Part shown: positions 48,501 to 55,147 of the stretch, piece by piece | Position numbering within the stretch: position 1 is the first letter of the stretch | Layout: every line of letters starts with the position of its first letter | Assembly (NCBI RefSeq): GCF_016907715.1 | Contig: NZ_JAFBCM010000001.1 | Location: forward strand, 7,169,420 to 7,233,419 | Direction of reading: 5' to 3' | DNA: 64,000 nt | Source: Tenggerimyces flavus | GTDB taxonomy: Bacteria > Actinomycetota > Actinomycetes > Propionibacteriales > Actinopolymorphaceae | Translations under genes and position numbers: made by a program | The notes under the pieces: generated by a model | Told to the model about the DNA's origin: nothing | What the model saw: the letters and a program-made list of their open reading frames with translations, nothing else | Database searches by the model: none

Positions 48501-51500
48501 ATTGGCACCGGATCAGCCCTGGGGGGAGTGTGTTGCTCGATCGCGACACAGACGGCCGTCAACAGCGCCTGTTTCCCGCGCCAGTAGTCGAGGCCGTCTT
48601 GGATCGCTGTGACGTACTCGCTGGGTCCGCGCCCATGCAACAGCTCCCAGTGTAGGCCTTCCAGCTCTGCCTGTTCGATCGTCATCGACAGCAGGGTGCT
48701 GCGACTGCCACCGCTCAGGTTGATCACACTGAGCTGCGTGCCGTCGAAGATGACGCCCAGACCGAGCGGTCTCAGCAGCGGGTCCAGCCATTGCTCCAGA
48801 TTCCGTGTGGCAGCCGCATCGAAGCGCGGCTGGTACAGCCGTCGCCGATCGGCACCGACCTCAGCGAGCGGCCGGACGCTCCGTCGTGCGCCATTCATCC
48901 GTTCGACATACTCGACCAGGTCTGAACAGCCGAGCTCGTCGGTGACGTAGAAGAACGCCATCATCTTCGTGTCGTAGTCCGGACTGCCGGCCATCCGCCA
49001 GGCTGCCCGAAGCAGCCCCTCGTCGTGCGCGCGCTCCCTCGCGCGCCTGCGCAAGAGCAGCTTCTCGCGCCATGAGGCTCGGGCGTATTGCTGACGATGC
49101 GCAGACCACCAGCCGACCGAGTCGTAGTCGTTCGGGGACGGCTGCGAGTTGTCGGTCACCTGCTCGCTCAGCGCGTGCATCACCAGGAGGTCGGGACCGA
49201 ACCGGCCGGCCATGGCCTGCTCGGCCGTCTCTTGCAGGGTGAGCCCGGTCCGCAGCGCCAGCGCGTCCATTGCCACTAGTCGCGAGGTCTGGGCGGACAG
49301 GATCCGTTCACCCTCCGACACCTCGATCGCCGAGGGGTAACGCATCACGACGTCAGCAGTCCTGCCGGCCAGGCTCACCTTTCCGTTGATTGCGACCGCC
49401 ATCGTGCGTGTCCTGCCGTCCCGGAGGTGCACGATGAACAGGTCGTCGCTGACATGTTCGATCGACCTCGCGCCCGCCCCAACGGCCAGGCGCGGCAGGG
49501 TCTCGGCGACCCAGAACCGGTCCGCCGTCATCGGCAACCGTGGTCTCGCTGCCCACGTCGCCCCGAACGTGTCAGCGATGGTGGCCACGTCGCCGTAGCC
49601 GTACCGCGTCAGCAGCTCTCGGCGAGCGACCAACCCCGGCGCGTCGCTCGTCAGCCCGAACTCACCGGCGCGCTTCTTGCTCGATAGCCCGAGCTCACGG
49701 GCGCGTTCCTTGAGCCACCGCTGCATGGCCAGCTCCGCTCGCCACCACGTCCACGGGCTGACCTCCGCGTCGTCGCGGGCTGCTCGCCACTTCAGGAGCT
49801 GTCGGATTTTGACCCGCACCTCGGTCGCGGCGACATGGCCCTCGATCGCCAGCACGTCCTCGACACCGAAGGCGCGCCCCAGCGGCTCACCGGCCGCTGC
49901 AACGCCTTCGTCGATGCGGACGACCAGGCCGGCGACCTGACCGGCGAACAGCGCTTCGTCACGGTCGGCCGCGAGTCTCGCGTTCGCGGGTCCGTCGAAG
50001 AACTCGTCGATCACCGCGCTGCCCGATGCCCGCGTCATCGTGGTCGTGAGGCAGGGGCGGCCTCCCGCCGCGGTCAGCGCTGTGCCCGCGCTGTCCAGCA
50101 TCGGCGCGGTGCCCGCGCTGTCACCGTTCAGTTCGCCGCGCTGCGCGCCCAGCAGCACCTGCGATCCGCCCGGTGTGGTGATGAGGTACCAGGAGTTGCC
50201 CACGGCCTCGATCGCCGTGCCCGGTGGCAGGTCGCGGCGGATCTCCTCGAGGTTCTCCTGGATCTGACGCATACCGGCATCGCCCGGGGTGCGCGGCGCG
50301 GGACGTTCCAAGACGAGCCGGTCGCGGATCTCGGCCTGCTGCTGTTCGGGCAGCTGCGCCAGGTGTTCGGGTGACAGGGCGCCAACGTCGTGGCAGCTGC
50401 TATGCAGGCCCAACGGCCGTCCTGTGAACGGCACCCAGGTTCCGTCTCGGCTGACGACAACCGCCTGCACGGCAACGATCGGGCTTTCCCGAACGCTTTC
50501 GGGAGCTGCATCAAGAGACATGAGGGTGCCGCTGAGGTTGGAGATGCTCACCATGCGGCTGATGCCGTCGGCGCCGGTCAAGATCAACGTCGCCTGGCGC
50601 CCGTCCGCGGCTCGAACCGCGTCGGCGAGGTGTTTGTCGGCTGCCGCGAGCTGCGCTTTGGCGTTGCGTACGGCAGCTTTTGCCGCGGCGACCTCGGCGG
50701 GCGGCCGATCCCCAGCGACTCGGGCCTCGCGAGCCTGCCGTGCTGCCTCGTCAAACTGTTCTCTCGCCGCATTGAGCGCCTGTTGAGCCGCGTCGATCGC
50801 AGCCGTATTGGCGACAACATCCGCGACCGCGCGGACTTGGGCGTCGCACGCGGCGTTGGCTTGGGTCAGTGCGGCGTTCAGGTCACCCTCGGCGATGATC
50901 GCCAGGTCCCGCAGGTGTTCGAGTGTTGCCTGGCCAGCTCTCGCCTCGAACGCTCGTGCGAACTCCTGGTCGGCCGCCTCCTTTGCCGCGACCAGCCGCG
51001 GCAGATCGGCTGCTCGGTGATCCGCGAGAGTTTGGAACGGAGCACCCACCCGTTCTTCCACCTCGGCCACGACCTGGTCGCCGCCTGGTGCCCGCCAGTT
51101 GGTGATGGTGCCGTCAGCGGTGATGGTGTGGCTGTCCCAGTTGACGGTGCCGGCCGTGCGGCGGGCGGCCTCGGCCTGGACGAGCAGATCAGGGCTGTGG
51201 GGGTCGAGCTCGTCAGCGGGCCAGACGCGGATCTGATGGCCGCGAGCGAGCTCGTGGAGCACGATCCTGGCCAACAGGGCGAGGTTGTCGAACGCGGCCG
51301 GCCCGAGCCGGACCTGGATCCTGCCATCATCGGTGATGGTGGTGACCGCCGAACGGCCTTCCGCGTCGAAGACCGCGAGCTCCGCGGGATCGGTGACGAT
51401 GATCCATTCCACGTCGGCGATGTGGGCCGGAGTCATGTCAGCCAGCACAGTTCCCTGCAGATCGACGTGCAGTAGCAGGTACGTAGCGAGCCTTTGCGCG

Positions 51501-54370
51501 ACCTGTGGAGTCGCTGGAACCCGTGTGTTGCCGGGCCGGGCAAGCACCTCGGCGTTCGTCCGTTCCGCCCTGCCCTCCCGCCGGTACGGCAGGACGGGTG
51601 CTAGCTCGCGGGATCCACCGACTCCAGCACCACGTCGGGACGCACTGGGCTCGGGTTCGTTCGCTCCAGCAGGATCGTCACCTCGCCGGTCGCCACGTCC
51701 CGCGGGGATAGGAACTCGAGCGCCAGGATCTGTACCCGACGACCCGCTTCGTCCTGCAGGACCATGCCCGCTCGGACCTTCCCTTCCAGGGTCTTGCCGC
51801 TCGCCAGCAGGCCCCTCCGCCCCTCCAGGTCGAATACCTGCGTGACCAGAAACCTCGTGGGTGTCGGTGTCGGCGTTGGTTGCATCGGTTCTCCCATGGG
51901 AGTCGGTCGCCAGGGTGAGTGCTGCGGTGACGGCGGGAACGACTTCGGCGAGTGCGCGGCCAGGACGGACCACGACGCCCAGCGACGGCACGTACCCGGC
52001 CGCGACAGTGGGGTCGTCGAGGACCGCTTGGAGCTGAAGATAGTCGTCTGGGTCGACCTGGCCGAGGAGCTCCGGAGTCAGCGGGAGTATCGCGCACTGG
52101 CCGAGCAGGCCGCCCAGCTCCGGGGCGTTCTGGCGGACGGTCGCGGCGATCTCGGCCTGATCGCTGAGGTAGAGGCCACCGTTGAGCGGGTTGACCTCCA
52201 CCAAACCGTTGCTGGATGGGCTGCCGAGCCGCTTGTCCTGCGACGTCGACGTGTCGGGAACGAAGTCGACGGTGGCACCAAGGATGGTGGCGGCAGCCAT
52301 CCCTTCAGCCTCGTCAGTGTTCTCGTCGGTGGTCTCCTCCGAGGCCGGCTGCTTGCCCGAGGCTGCGGCGGGAACGGCACCGGCGTCTGGAGTGCCTGAG
52401 GCCGGGACGGTGGTGCCGGTGTTCGGGGTCGGGGTCGGGGTGGCCGCAACGGTCGTGTGACCCGAGCCGGTGGCCGCGGAGGGCATGACGGTCGTTCGGG
52501 TGGTGGTCTCGGCCGTGGGATCCCCAGTCGCGCCCGTCTCGGAGGTGGTCTCGGAGGTGGTCTGGTGCGCGGTGGCCGGCGTCGACGTGTCGGCGGTCTG
52601 CGCTCCCTTCGCCGCCGTCTCAGTCCCGCCCACCGGGGCCGTGTCGGCGCCCGTCTCGTTCTCCGCATCGACTACTGGTTGGTCGACGACGTCCGTTTCG
52701 CCGGAGGCGCCGCCCCCTTCCGCGACGATCGGTTCGACCGCGGCCTCGGCCGGAGCCGGCTGCTGCTCGGGTGTGGGTTGGCCGTCGGATGGGGCGAGGC
52801 TGCCGTCGGCCGGTGTGGGGGTGGGTGTGGTGTCGCCGTCTGGGGCTGGTGGCGGGGTAGGTGCGTGGTCTGGTGTGGGCGCGGTCTGGTCGTTTGGTGC
52901 TGGTGTTGTGGTGTCGCCGGGGGCGGGCGCTGTTTCGCCGTCCGGTGTGGGGGTGTGGCGTGGGGCCGGGGCGGTTTCGCTGTCTGGTGTGGGGGTGGGG
53001 GTGCGTCCTGGTGTGGGGTTGGTGGGGGCGCGTCCGTCGGGTGCCGGTGTGGGCGCGGGTGCCGGTGTGGGTGCCGGTGTGGGTGCCGGTGTGGGTGCCG
53101 GTGTGGGTGCCGGTGTGGGCGCGGGGCCGGGTGTGGGTGCTGGCGCGGGTGCCGGTGGGCTTCCGGGGATGGGTGTGCCCGGGGTGGGTGTTGGTGCGCG
53201 TCCTGGTGGGGGTGTCGATGGTGCCCGGCCGTCTGGTGTGGGCGCGGGCGCGGGTGCGGGTGGCGCGGGTGCCGGGGCGGGTGGTGCTTGTGGTGTGGGG
53301 GGTGGGATGTGGGGTGGTGTAGGTGGTGTGGTGGTGAGGCGTCGCAGAGCGGAACCGGCGTCGCCGGCGGCGACCTGGGGGTTGCTCCGCGATACCGCAC
53401 CGATCGCGGAATCGACGAACCCGTCGCCGATCGCCGACGCCAGGCTGCGGTCATACACCTGCTCCGGTGTCAGGATCGTGCTGGCGTAGTAGGAGCCGAT
53501 CGGTGAGGTCACACCGTTCGTCGAACCCGACGTCGCCGCGATCACCAAATGCTTACGGACACCGTCGGGAACATGCAGCCTCGACCCCAACCAGTCCACC
53601 GCACCACCGAAGAACCGGCCCATCGTGTTGCGCACCGTCGGGTTCGCCGCCGTCCCGATCCCGGTCGCCAACGCCGTGTGTTCCAACTGCTGCTCGGCGA
53701 ACTCGTCGTCGCCCCACCGACCCGACTTCGTCAACGCGCCAGCGGTGATGAACAGCTCCTCCATCTGCTCTTTGACATGCTCCCCCACCGGGGAGAGCAC
53801 CCCACCACCCAGAACGAACTTCGCCAACGGCTTCTGCGCCAACAACCCCACGATCCGCGGCAGCGCCATACTCCCCACCCGTCCACCCACCAAGGCGAGC
53901 ATGGCGAGAAGACGCTTCGACACCATCCCCACGATCTTCCCGCGAAGCCACGGACCCACCACCAGCCCGATACCGGCGGGCAGGAAGAACGTCGCCGCGA
54001 ACGCGGCCAGGTTCACCGCCCACTCCATCACGATCTGCGCCTTGGCGTACTCGACCATGTCGGCATACGCCCGCACACTGGTCGCCTGGTCCCGCATCGA
54101 CTGTTCCAGCTCGCCCATGTTCCCCGGCGCACCGTCCAACAACCGCGCGAACTGCGTCGCGAACGCACCACCCGCATAGTCCGGCCACCCCTCGGCGACC
54201 CGGCCGTTCACACCACCACCCTGGTCACGGGTCGCCGCCACACAATCCGCGCCCCGATCCCAACAATCAGCCAACGCACGCACCGTCGCGTCCTCCGCGT
54301 CCGGCCAACCCACAATGCTCAAAAGCCGATCAGCGAACTCCCACTCATCCTCCGGCCGCTGCGCAGACAC
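36551..54370 (-). CDS. Giant (5,939-residue) T7SS-type polymorphic effector with duplicated glycosyltransferase domains
   Basis: GTG start two bases after the WXG-like gene's stop. Approximate order by residue: 1-110 CpnT-like/WXG helical domain (GWPDAEDATVRALADCWDRG); 110-210 hydrophobic helices; 345-545 Pro/Ala/Thr repeats, then a Thr/Ala/Glu-rich linker to 700; LPY module 1 (925-1090); Ala-rich coiled coil (1127-1260); membrane segments near 2050-2095, 2180-2225 and 2330-2360; LPY module 2 (2560-2740); GT4 glycosyltransferase 1 (2930-3450, E-x7-E in AEGDPLVVKEY); beta domain; LPY module 3 (3568-3764); glycosyltransferase 2 (3920-4350, GGLGIVLKNLLPKLASRG, E-x7-E in YEGFGLTLLEA); beta domain; LPY module 4 (4709-4865); C-terminal region with HELVH (5536-5540) and HEGRH (5775-5779). 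Neighbouring EccE, mycosin and WXG-like genes suggest type VII export. Which part is toxic is unknown. No frameshift is visible over 17.8 kb, which argues for selection. Confidence 0.88.
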   Translation of the reverse strand: MSAQRPEDEWEFADRLLSIVGWPDAEDATVRALADCWDRGADCVAATRDQGGGVNGRVAEGWPDYAGGAFATQFARLLDGAPGNMGELEQSMRDQATSVRAYADMVEYAKAQIVMEWAVNLAAFAATFFLPAGIGLVVGPWLRGKIVGMVSKRLLAMLALVGGRVGSMALPRIVGLLAQKPLAKFVLGGGVLSPVGEHVKEQMEELFITAGALTKSGRWGDDEFAEQQLEHTALATGIGTAANPTVRNTMGRFFGGAVDWLGSRLHVPDGVRKHLVIAATSGSTNGVTSPIGSYYASTILTPEQVYDRSLASAIGDGFVDSAIGAVSRSNPQVAAGDAGSALRRLTTTPPTPPHIPPPTPQAPPAPAPAPPAPAPAPTPDGRAPSTPPPGRAPTPTPGTPIPGSPPAPAPAPTPGPAPTPAPTPAPTPAPTPAPTPAPAPTPAPDGRAPTNPTPGRTPTPTPDSETAPAPRHTPTPDGETAPAPGDTTTPAPNDQTAPTPDHAPTPPPAPDGDTTPTPTPADGSLAPSDGQPTPEQQPAPAEAAVEPIVAEGGGASGETDVVDQPVVDAENETGADTAPVGGTETAAKGAQTADTSTPATAHQTTSETTSETGATGDPTAETTTRTTVMPSAATGSGHTTVAATPTPTPNTGTTVPASGTPDAGAVPAAASGKQPASEETTDENTDEAEGMAAATILGATVDFVPDTSTSQDKRLGSPSSNGLVEVNPLNGGLYLSDQAEIAATVRQNAPELGGLLGQCAILPLTPELLGQVDPDDYLQLQAVLDDPTVAAGYVPSLGVVVRPGRALAEVVPAVTAALTLATDSHGRTDATNADTDTHEVSGHAGIRPGGAEGPAGERQDPGREGPSGHGPAGRSGSSGTDPGARVPIPAGRGDRRGDDPAGANEPEPSASRRGAGVGGSRELAPVLPYRREGRAERTNAEVLARPGNTRVPATPQVAQRLATYLLLHVDLQGTVLADMTPAHIADVEWIIVTDPAELAVFDAEGRSAVTTITDDGRIQVRLGPAAFDNLALLARIVLHELARGHQIRVWPADELDPHSPDLLVQAEAARRTAGTVNWDSHTITADGTITNWRAPGGDQVVAEVEERVGAPFQTLADHRAADLPRLVAAKEAADQEFARAFEARAGQATLEHLRDLAIIAEGDLNAALTQANAACDAQVRAVADVVANTAAIDAAQQALNAAREQFDEAARQAREARVAGDRPPAEVAAAKAAVRNAKAQLAAADKHLADAVRAADGRQATLILTGADGISRMVSISNLSGTLMSLDAAPESVRESPIVAVQAVVVSRDGTWVPFTGRPLGLHSSCHDVGALSPEHLAQLPEQQQAEIRDRLVLERPAPRTPGDAGMRQIQENLEEIRRDLPPGTAIEAVGNSWYLITTPGGSQVLLGAQRGELNGDSAGTAPMLDSAGTALTAAGGRPCLTTTMTRASGSAVIDEFFDGPANARLAADRDEALFAGQVAGLVVRIDEGVAAAGEPLGRAFGVEDVLAIEGHVAATEVRVKIRQLLKWRAARDDAEVSPWTWWRAELAMQRWLKERARELGLSSKKRAGEFGLTSDAPGLVARRELLTRYGYGDVATIADTFGATWAARPRLPMTADRFWVAETLPRLAVGAGARSIEHVSDDLFIVHLRDGRTRTMAVAINGKVSLAGRTADVVMRYPSAIEVSEGERILSAQTSRLVAMDALALRTGLTLQETAEQAMAGRFGPDLLVMHALSEQVTDNSQPSPNDYDSVGWWSAHRQQYARASWREKLLLRRRARERAHDEGLLRAAWRMAGSPDYDTKMMAFFYVTDELGCSDLVEYVERMNGARRSVRPLAEVGADRRRLYQPRFDAAATRNLEQWLDPLLRPLGLGVIFDGTQLSVINLSGGSRSTLLSMTIEQAELEGLHWELLHGRGPSEYVTAIQDGLDYWRGKQALLTAVCVAIEQHTPPRADPVPMRVMLALALWQHHVGEAQGPDSIVLRSDLRAFLRELVDDPNIDLTALPAEVTQFLNEATRTRGGPKHSVSIGAQEQEFLANIRDARPVPSRIPSLRRYGISEGLQWIPISFVMGTLGVAAFDVAVWQALLGIALSLPLAYAQMIQKYRTDLGFEIEHLETIEAKSADEVRASRQHADAVGRQIEAELLPILQALDVTLPEAAQSRRTDTDLWVRRAADPPTGKTSFKYQLIKTNIPLLFWGSFQALINAGLAAGQWTLAAAMVLMFVLQFLTLAKAESARGGFTIARWNRQLAFKAYLRKERLAAVTTAFRLRASVAAVCESFGVDVPAARFAPGRRPVDYFVSRPRHPHNLSRTTTFVNKVINRGLGWGVPNMLSAGAFAPFDAPVAFATLCAGVGNALVWPILEVDIERNTEHQMVLLANQQTGHAEAGSRQATDEQLQRLAAVFQTLLTTLRPQSDAAGDQTSRIPGTRVVPGGISPEQLVPYLPPLLRVMASGAGPGFAEAGMMSAGLLTSLAATREGAQAIISAAVYTVLTSGVGVAASLGYLMQGPEGSQALTAAQALYLHLRELARGNAAFESYVEEFIGRLERGFAAAADASSGPALPYVLGPGELSNAEAAVAFWATGEHVPALGLGTVGAVAGGAVGVRALCGQMFAGGLTGVDLSDPAFANVRIVVNGKPDQLTYLDAKGRLAETTVINGCPTIVLGLGAFATPRRLMRVLAHELERVNQVMWLQQNPGLQVDEHDEGLLACAVAAESPVGQLDAVEQRLTGRDLAEIAASDDWQAVTLGDDGVVRVVDPDTGDVTATLVRSMMGRDWSADPGALEQAVGAGRWQELLDLSKGRVASEEQAAGVWEAVEAGVRAAGEGATACVAVRTANGGAQTVAVEFDNGVMRYAQPQRSAIEHLLADGQVTAVDVMVMNRAGEPVPLPGVRRRGVFSTEQMSDPYLAALKVALRAAQVAAGQRTGQDRAGDDVLNLTVCSWENEKVGVHVGGLSGVVIRHLEGFAKDGHNVVGVTRHEFSEPGVPQPPTRVVQVEVEHEEGEQVGTVRVVQVAMPPGFTTWDDLHRGSETWALTVGESFVNPFFDFMVEHGYLPDAVMTHDQVNTNGLARVAKAMGVPLVAETHFPEFVETKGKVGVWQFVSESFATRVADARIAVSEIVGKSLTFVHNLAAGAIHVIGNGANLAAWDRDNVDTRPETIEQVRAGIPASAAGAPVAYLHQRLGPAEQAVAALGITTGDPAGADSTIVAVAERAEQVLAALGAFTARDDVDSDAVRAATSLWRHVAVAADQASQAQAVAVDGLPEDAELIFFIGRLEERKGLHDLFTALCALHTERPNAHVVLIGEGTYKPTLVDLKHHLETTGDEQGRRLRPGQVHWLGKKSPEEAAQIAVACDVAATPSSAEGDPLVVKEYAAAGLAQVATADVVPFVVDRVTGLSVPVGAPPALAVALGTLLRDRTLAALVAANARAELLARHTWPAIVEQIIQILRDAIRLGPTHTPVTPYVPATRNVTDVARIHIATTDPTGWTLNSPDGEGLAPRISDRGIYWNLPLAPGTTDVGYMLYHHGQPVTINGTSRQTLAVTTGTGTPGHEVHYTLTADPHTLTKTRPALPYVREDGELSNQEVFDRRNDPTVDSSEQVVLDEDGLRNLARQAYEHGLTTFDIDDPANADVDFVMAITPEAFAYLDAQGRLAESTTSVTPGRRTVVFGIGACQDPRLALKVMLHELKRLDQLAVLHQEHENLADLDEHDLALYAEAVVAHNRVDELDWDSTAFTVRINSEGIIITSWTPAVPLADLEYDAVKLSDDVVAVAADAAAWLRPGDPPPSVPNQLVDTGHLERTIGTGDARFQTVKKRDDIATVYSAIEEKVRHGSYAVIAVRSTDGTLGVTAMTRNGSAVEHFDPRTGTTVLEPIVPVEDIEQVGFLVVDGEGEPVPFADLPRERTFSTEPMTAPYFAALPGRASLDSVLQVAWEYVAIEGGLGIVLKNLLPKLASRGCKVTILTRQPVVEETGRPAPGTEERTVDGVHAIATGLRKGSQYREDYLRDDVIWCASTEDEMVNALYDYMQRTGKRFALVQGHDWVTTRAAQVLKEAFGDAIRFVLHIHDVVVARWLGSVRNPLVALKYPLEWIRARFADAVIVNSPHNKAMAGWVDEIPLDRIKVIPNGVDISKQVVDRGSMNHAQALADLGYPPETILMFAWGRMMAIDPPLSGHLPVYDPKGYTYLIEAMPAIKIAVDHVRLLQSGADFGGERDLRDQVDQLVRDGRLAEDDVRLAGFLSNENRDNAKGVADLVVAASPYEGFGLTLLEAGAARAPVVGTAVFASMEDKVTGRVVPAMDPVALAIHVIAALLNPDVTARWAENAFAQAISDRFDWNTIAQRTVEEVYIPTLAADSRPIRVGTPPAIPSNGNVFDVAEVSLNVPDGDAAGWTLSNAAGSDEPSLEGRPPDRIEDGVAYWRVPLAGGATELHYRLHHGEETLVVHGRTDLVLEVDTGRGTPGHKVRHDTADPDTTTTTEQQEPLPTEQRATATRRALTDAEIAAKGIAMAQLLRLLPVPLPAGMRPNAALLFAIETAARATYGLPPDLTRLAELARETAVEGQLWPSLAGGERFTAAFYPTSSTELNVSGGRAGTRLTMEQLQERGQDCVTTAKDVIRDIYAVEANHEATVVVRTTTYDPLTDSFATNDWPVRSGHRGMICYLDVHPAVQAAEPEWLYKPGWEPGEAGVVDVHLCAVAPDPTNPDAIRAVPVLPYVRESADERTNVAVLARPSDTAVPPTTQVAAGLAAYLLEHLALRGTVLEGMTPADLANVDWVVVADPDELAALDAEGRSAVTTTNERGQIQVRMGPAAFDSGSLLAKITLHELARVRQFQTRPADELDPHSKQLLAEAVTARQRATSVDWGRRTINADGTITSPAEAMMRVVTEHTTQVARANDVMLNWTAPQTLRMVGGAPEKCWEIRIVIGDPPDSIGRRETPGTMQRQYIQPTVGAPYVQITLDETLPPEIAAIMFWGQIILLARGIDLPGEPRRRGGDALIDAVTAEIDRQVELMLVVRESAPEIADRLFGFEVLRDLLETIRRSVDALRREASGWVGIRPLMVLVGQFDGILRGLQRYDAEHLLPAEVDGQQAGWGVIADFQLLDPGAMTDVAATTEPIAFWELHPLDLAIVTRTVEDVLGRELVDSILGEVSLQILLDTLVMNDSTTGAKVTTPVGRSLAGLAVALVYGCRYIHAQRGVAFDFLRLGEDHATFARINHGELHRMLALASTREMLVELFGAPGDPAAGAVPVGDVPWDWLLSPDAGDIAVERCRRTRGLLGNRGAQVPEAYSTSWLGDRAVAVEGSRYLTESWHTLDRAWRRPYPADTSVETRFARWEALSGVFQKQYEIHLLMVDLTADPTVDPLDNSGAFASLVTAIGQLHDLVVAFNAVHDPSGEDLRGIDLLGFAELQRLEGLSDHRHLIDILHHAAIVKLMQIALQQAAADGVLGQSDLGAGDIETLTAPALRYRHLVLDLTREALADHLNDEEVLGRLDLAQLLRGDGLYVDIRPPGESNPLLRGGAAFVKCGPFVTMAAAMAHELVHLMQAPWWAELERMEAQDPDASPDEQRGALVRLRADQASRYQWVFLQGLVRHYFGLPSGERTNPMDVVPPHLRPLVGTWPNAERYLATSMRTYVEILADGTVWVEGELASTSPPDDSPILQALRASGPSPSGPSTPATQSGLADPSAIADYAAAMRALEGDWPSQPVAVRVQRVEEALNVQLAKSGVPPVRLLPRKLPRKVDGRFNAATWTVKIDESMIQADDPTWFAGLVQCVYHEGRHAEQAYLMARLLAARGASIGTILKTLFITNTDVLATAVDNPLVAGSAELEAAKSWLTSVVGEGLEATNRLVGKELPAASKKYARAKERYLKKRADKSIDYADRMSLYQDVLDAKQEFEDLYEQYRRLPEEADGWAVGEAASRAFGRPVVPPPVDVPPPPVP
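53059..53118. repeat. Five perfect 12-bp tandem repeats in the Pro-rich linker
   Basis: GTGCCGGTGTGG is repeated five times without change on the plus strand and encodes (T-P-A-P)n on the coding minus strand. It lies inside a longer Pro/Ala/Thr-rich coding stretch (about 52740-53340) of the giant gene. Such repeats change length by slippage, always in frame because the unit is 12 bases. Confidence 0.9.
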
Positions 54371-54372
54371 GA

Positions 54373-54708
54373 CTAGACGACACCCGCGCCGCGGATCTGG
54401 GCGGCGAGCCGCTCATTGACGTCGCAGTAGTCCTTGACCGCCAAGTCGCCGCCATCGGCGTACGCGGTACAGGTCGGCTCGATTCCCTCAGCACAGGGCC
54501 GCAGCGCTTCCGCGCTCGCCTGGTAGTTCGGCACGAACTGCTGGGCGAGGTCGTCGGATCCCAGCCCCCACTCGTTGGCGCGGATCGCGGCGTCGGCGGT
54601 CGCCCAGGCGGACTTGAACGCCTCACCGGCCGACCTCAGCTCGGTCATCGCGGCGCCAACGACGTGGGTGTCCATCTCGAGCCGGCCGCCACCGATGTTG
54701 ATGCCCAC
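54373..54708 (-). CDS. WXG100-like small helical protein
   Basis: 111 residues from a GTG with GGGGGAG seven bases upstream. The chain is helical with a W-G turn in the middle (AIRANEWGLGSDDLAQQF), the form of ESX/WXG100-type proteins that travel through type VII systems. Start: INIGGGRLEMDTHVVGAA. Two cysteines (RPCAEG, PTCTAY) are unusual for the family and could form a disulfide after export. It lies between the YbaB-like gene and the giant gene with spacings of a few bases. It may be a partner of the giant protein's N-terminal helices, which belong to a related fold. Confidence 0.7.
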   Translation of the reverse strand: MGINIGGGRLEMDTHVVGAAMTELRSAGEAFKSAWATADAAIRANEWGLGSDDLAQQFVPNYQASAEALRPCAEGIEPTCTAYADGGDLAVKDYCDVNERLAAQIRGAGVV

Positions 54709-54712
54709 GGCA

Positions 54713-55051
54713 TCACTCCCCCAACGTCTTCGAGAGCTGCGTGAGCGCCGGATCGAACGCAACATCGGTCGTCTCGAGCTCGGCGTCCTCGTTCAGGAAC
54801 GGCTTCACCGCGACGAAGCCCTGCCGTTCGGCGTCCTGAAGTGCCCGGCCAGCTGTCTCGACGATCGACTTGGCCAACGCCCGCGCATCCTGGGTGCGGT
54901 AGATCCGGGGATCCAGCTCCAGCCCCTTCAGCTCACCGCCGAGGCCGACTGAGACCCGTACCCAGCCGTCGTCCGACTCCGCCTGACCCTCGATCTGCTG
55001 GATCGCGGCCTGCGCTGAACGAAGCTGGGTCATGATCTCGTCGACGTCCAT
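54713..55051 (-). CDS. YbaB/EbfC family protein
   Basis: 112 residues from the ATG at 55051; an ATG at 55096 would add 15 residues. Pattern: MDVDEIMTQLRSAQAAIQQI (first helix), WVRVSVGLGGELKGLELDPR (central strands, G-x-G-x-L-x-x-L-x-I/L-D-P), then ALAKSIVETAGRALQDAE (last long helix). This is the YbaB/EbfC dimeric fold, best known as nucleoid-associated protein. Copies inside actinobacterial type VII loci are common, where they may act as chaperone or regulator. First gene of the operon leading to the giant gene; divergent from the mycosin gene. Confidence 0.8.
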   Translation of the reverse strand: MDVDEIMTQLRSAQAAIQQIEGQAESDDGWVRVSVGLGGELKGLELDPRIYRTQDARALAKSIVETAGRALQDAERQGFVAVKPFLNEDAELETTDVAFDPALTQLSKTLGE

Positions 55052-55147
55052 GGCGGCAGTTTCTGACGAACTGAGGACGTGCACCGTTGTTGACATCTTC
55101 CGGCCATCGGCCGCCGCCCTACGGAGGCGTATCCGCACCATAGAAGG

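Noticed and set aside
36374-49940. Several plus-strand frames of 200-620 codons opposite the giant gene
   Set aside because: The minus strand has recognisable domains throughout. The plus-strand products are rich in Arg, His and Gly without any family motif.
52457-53506. Plus-strand Gly/Trp/Cys-rich and Val/Gly-rich long frames
   Set aside because: They are the complement of the Pro/Thr/Ala-rich linker of the giant gene and are made only of its repeats.
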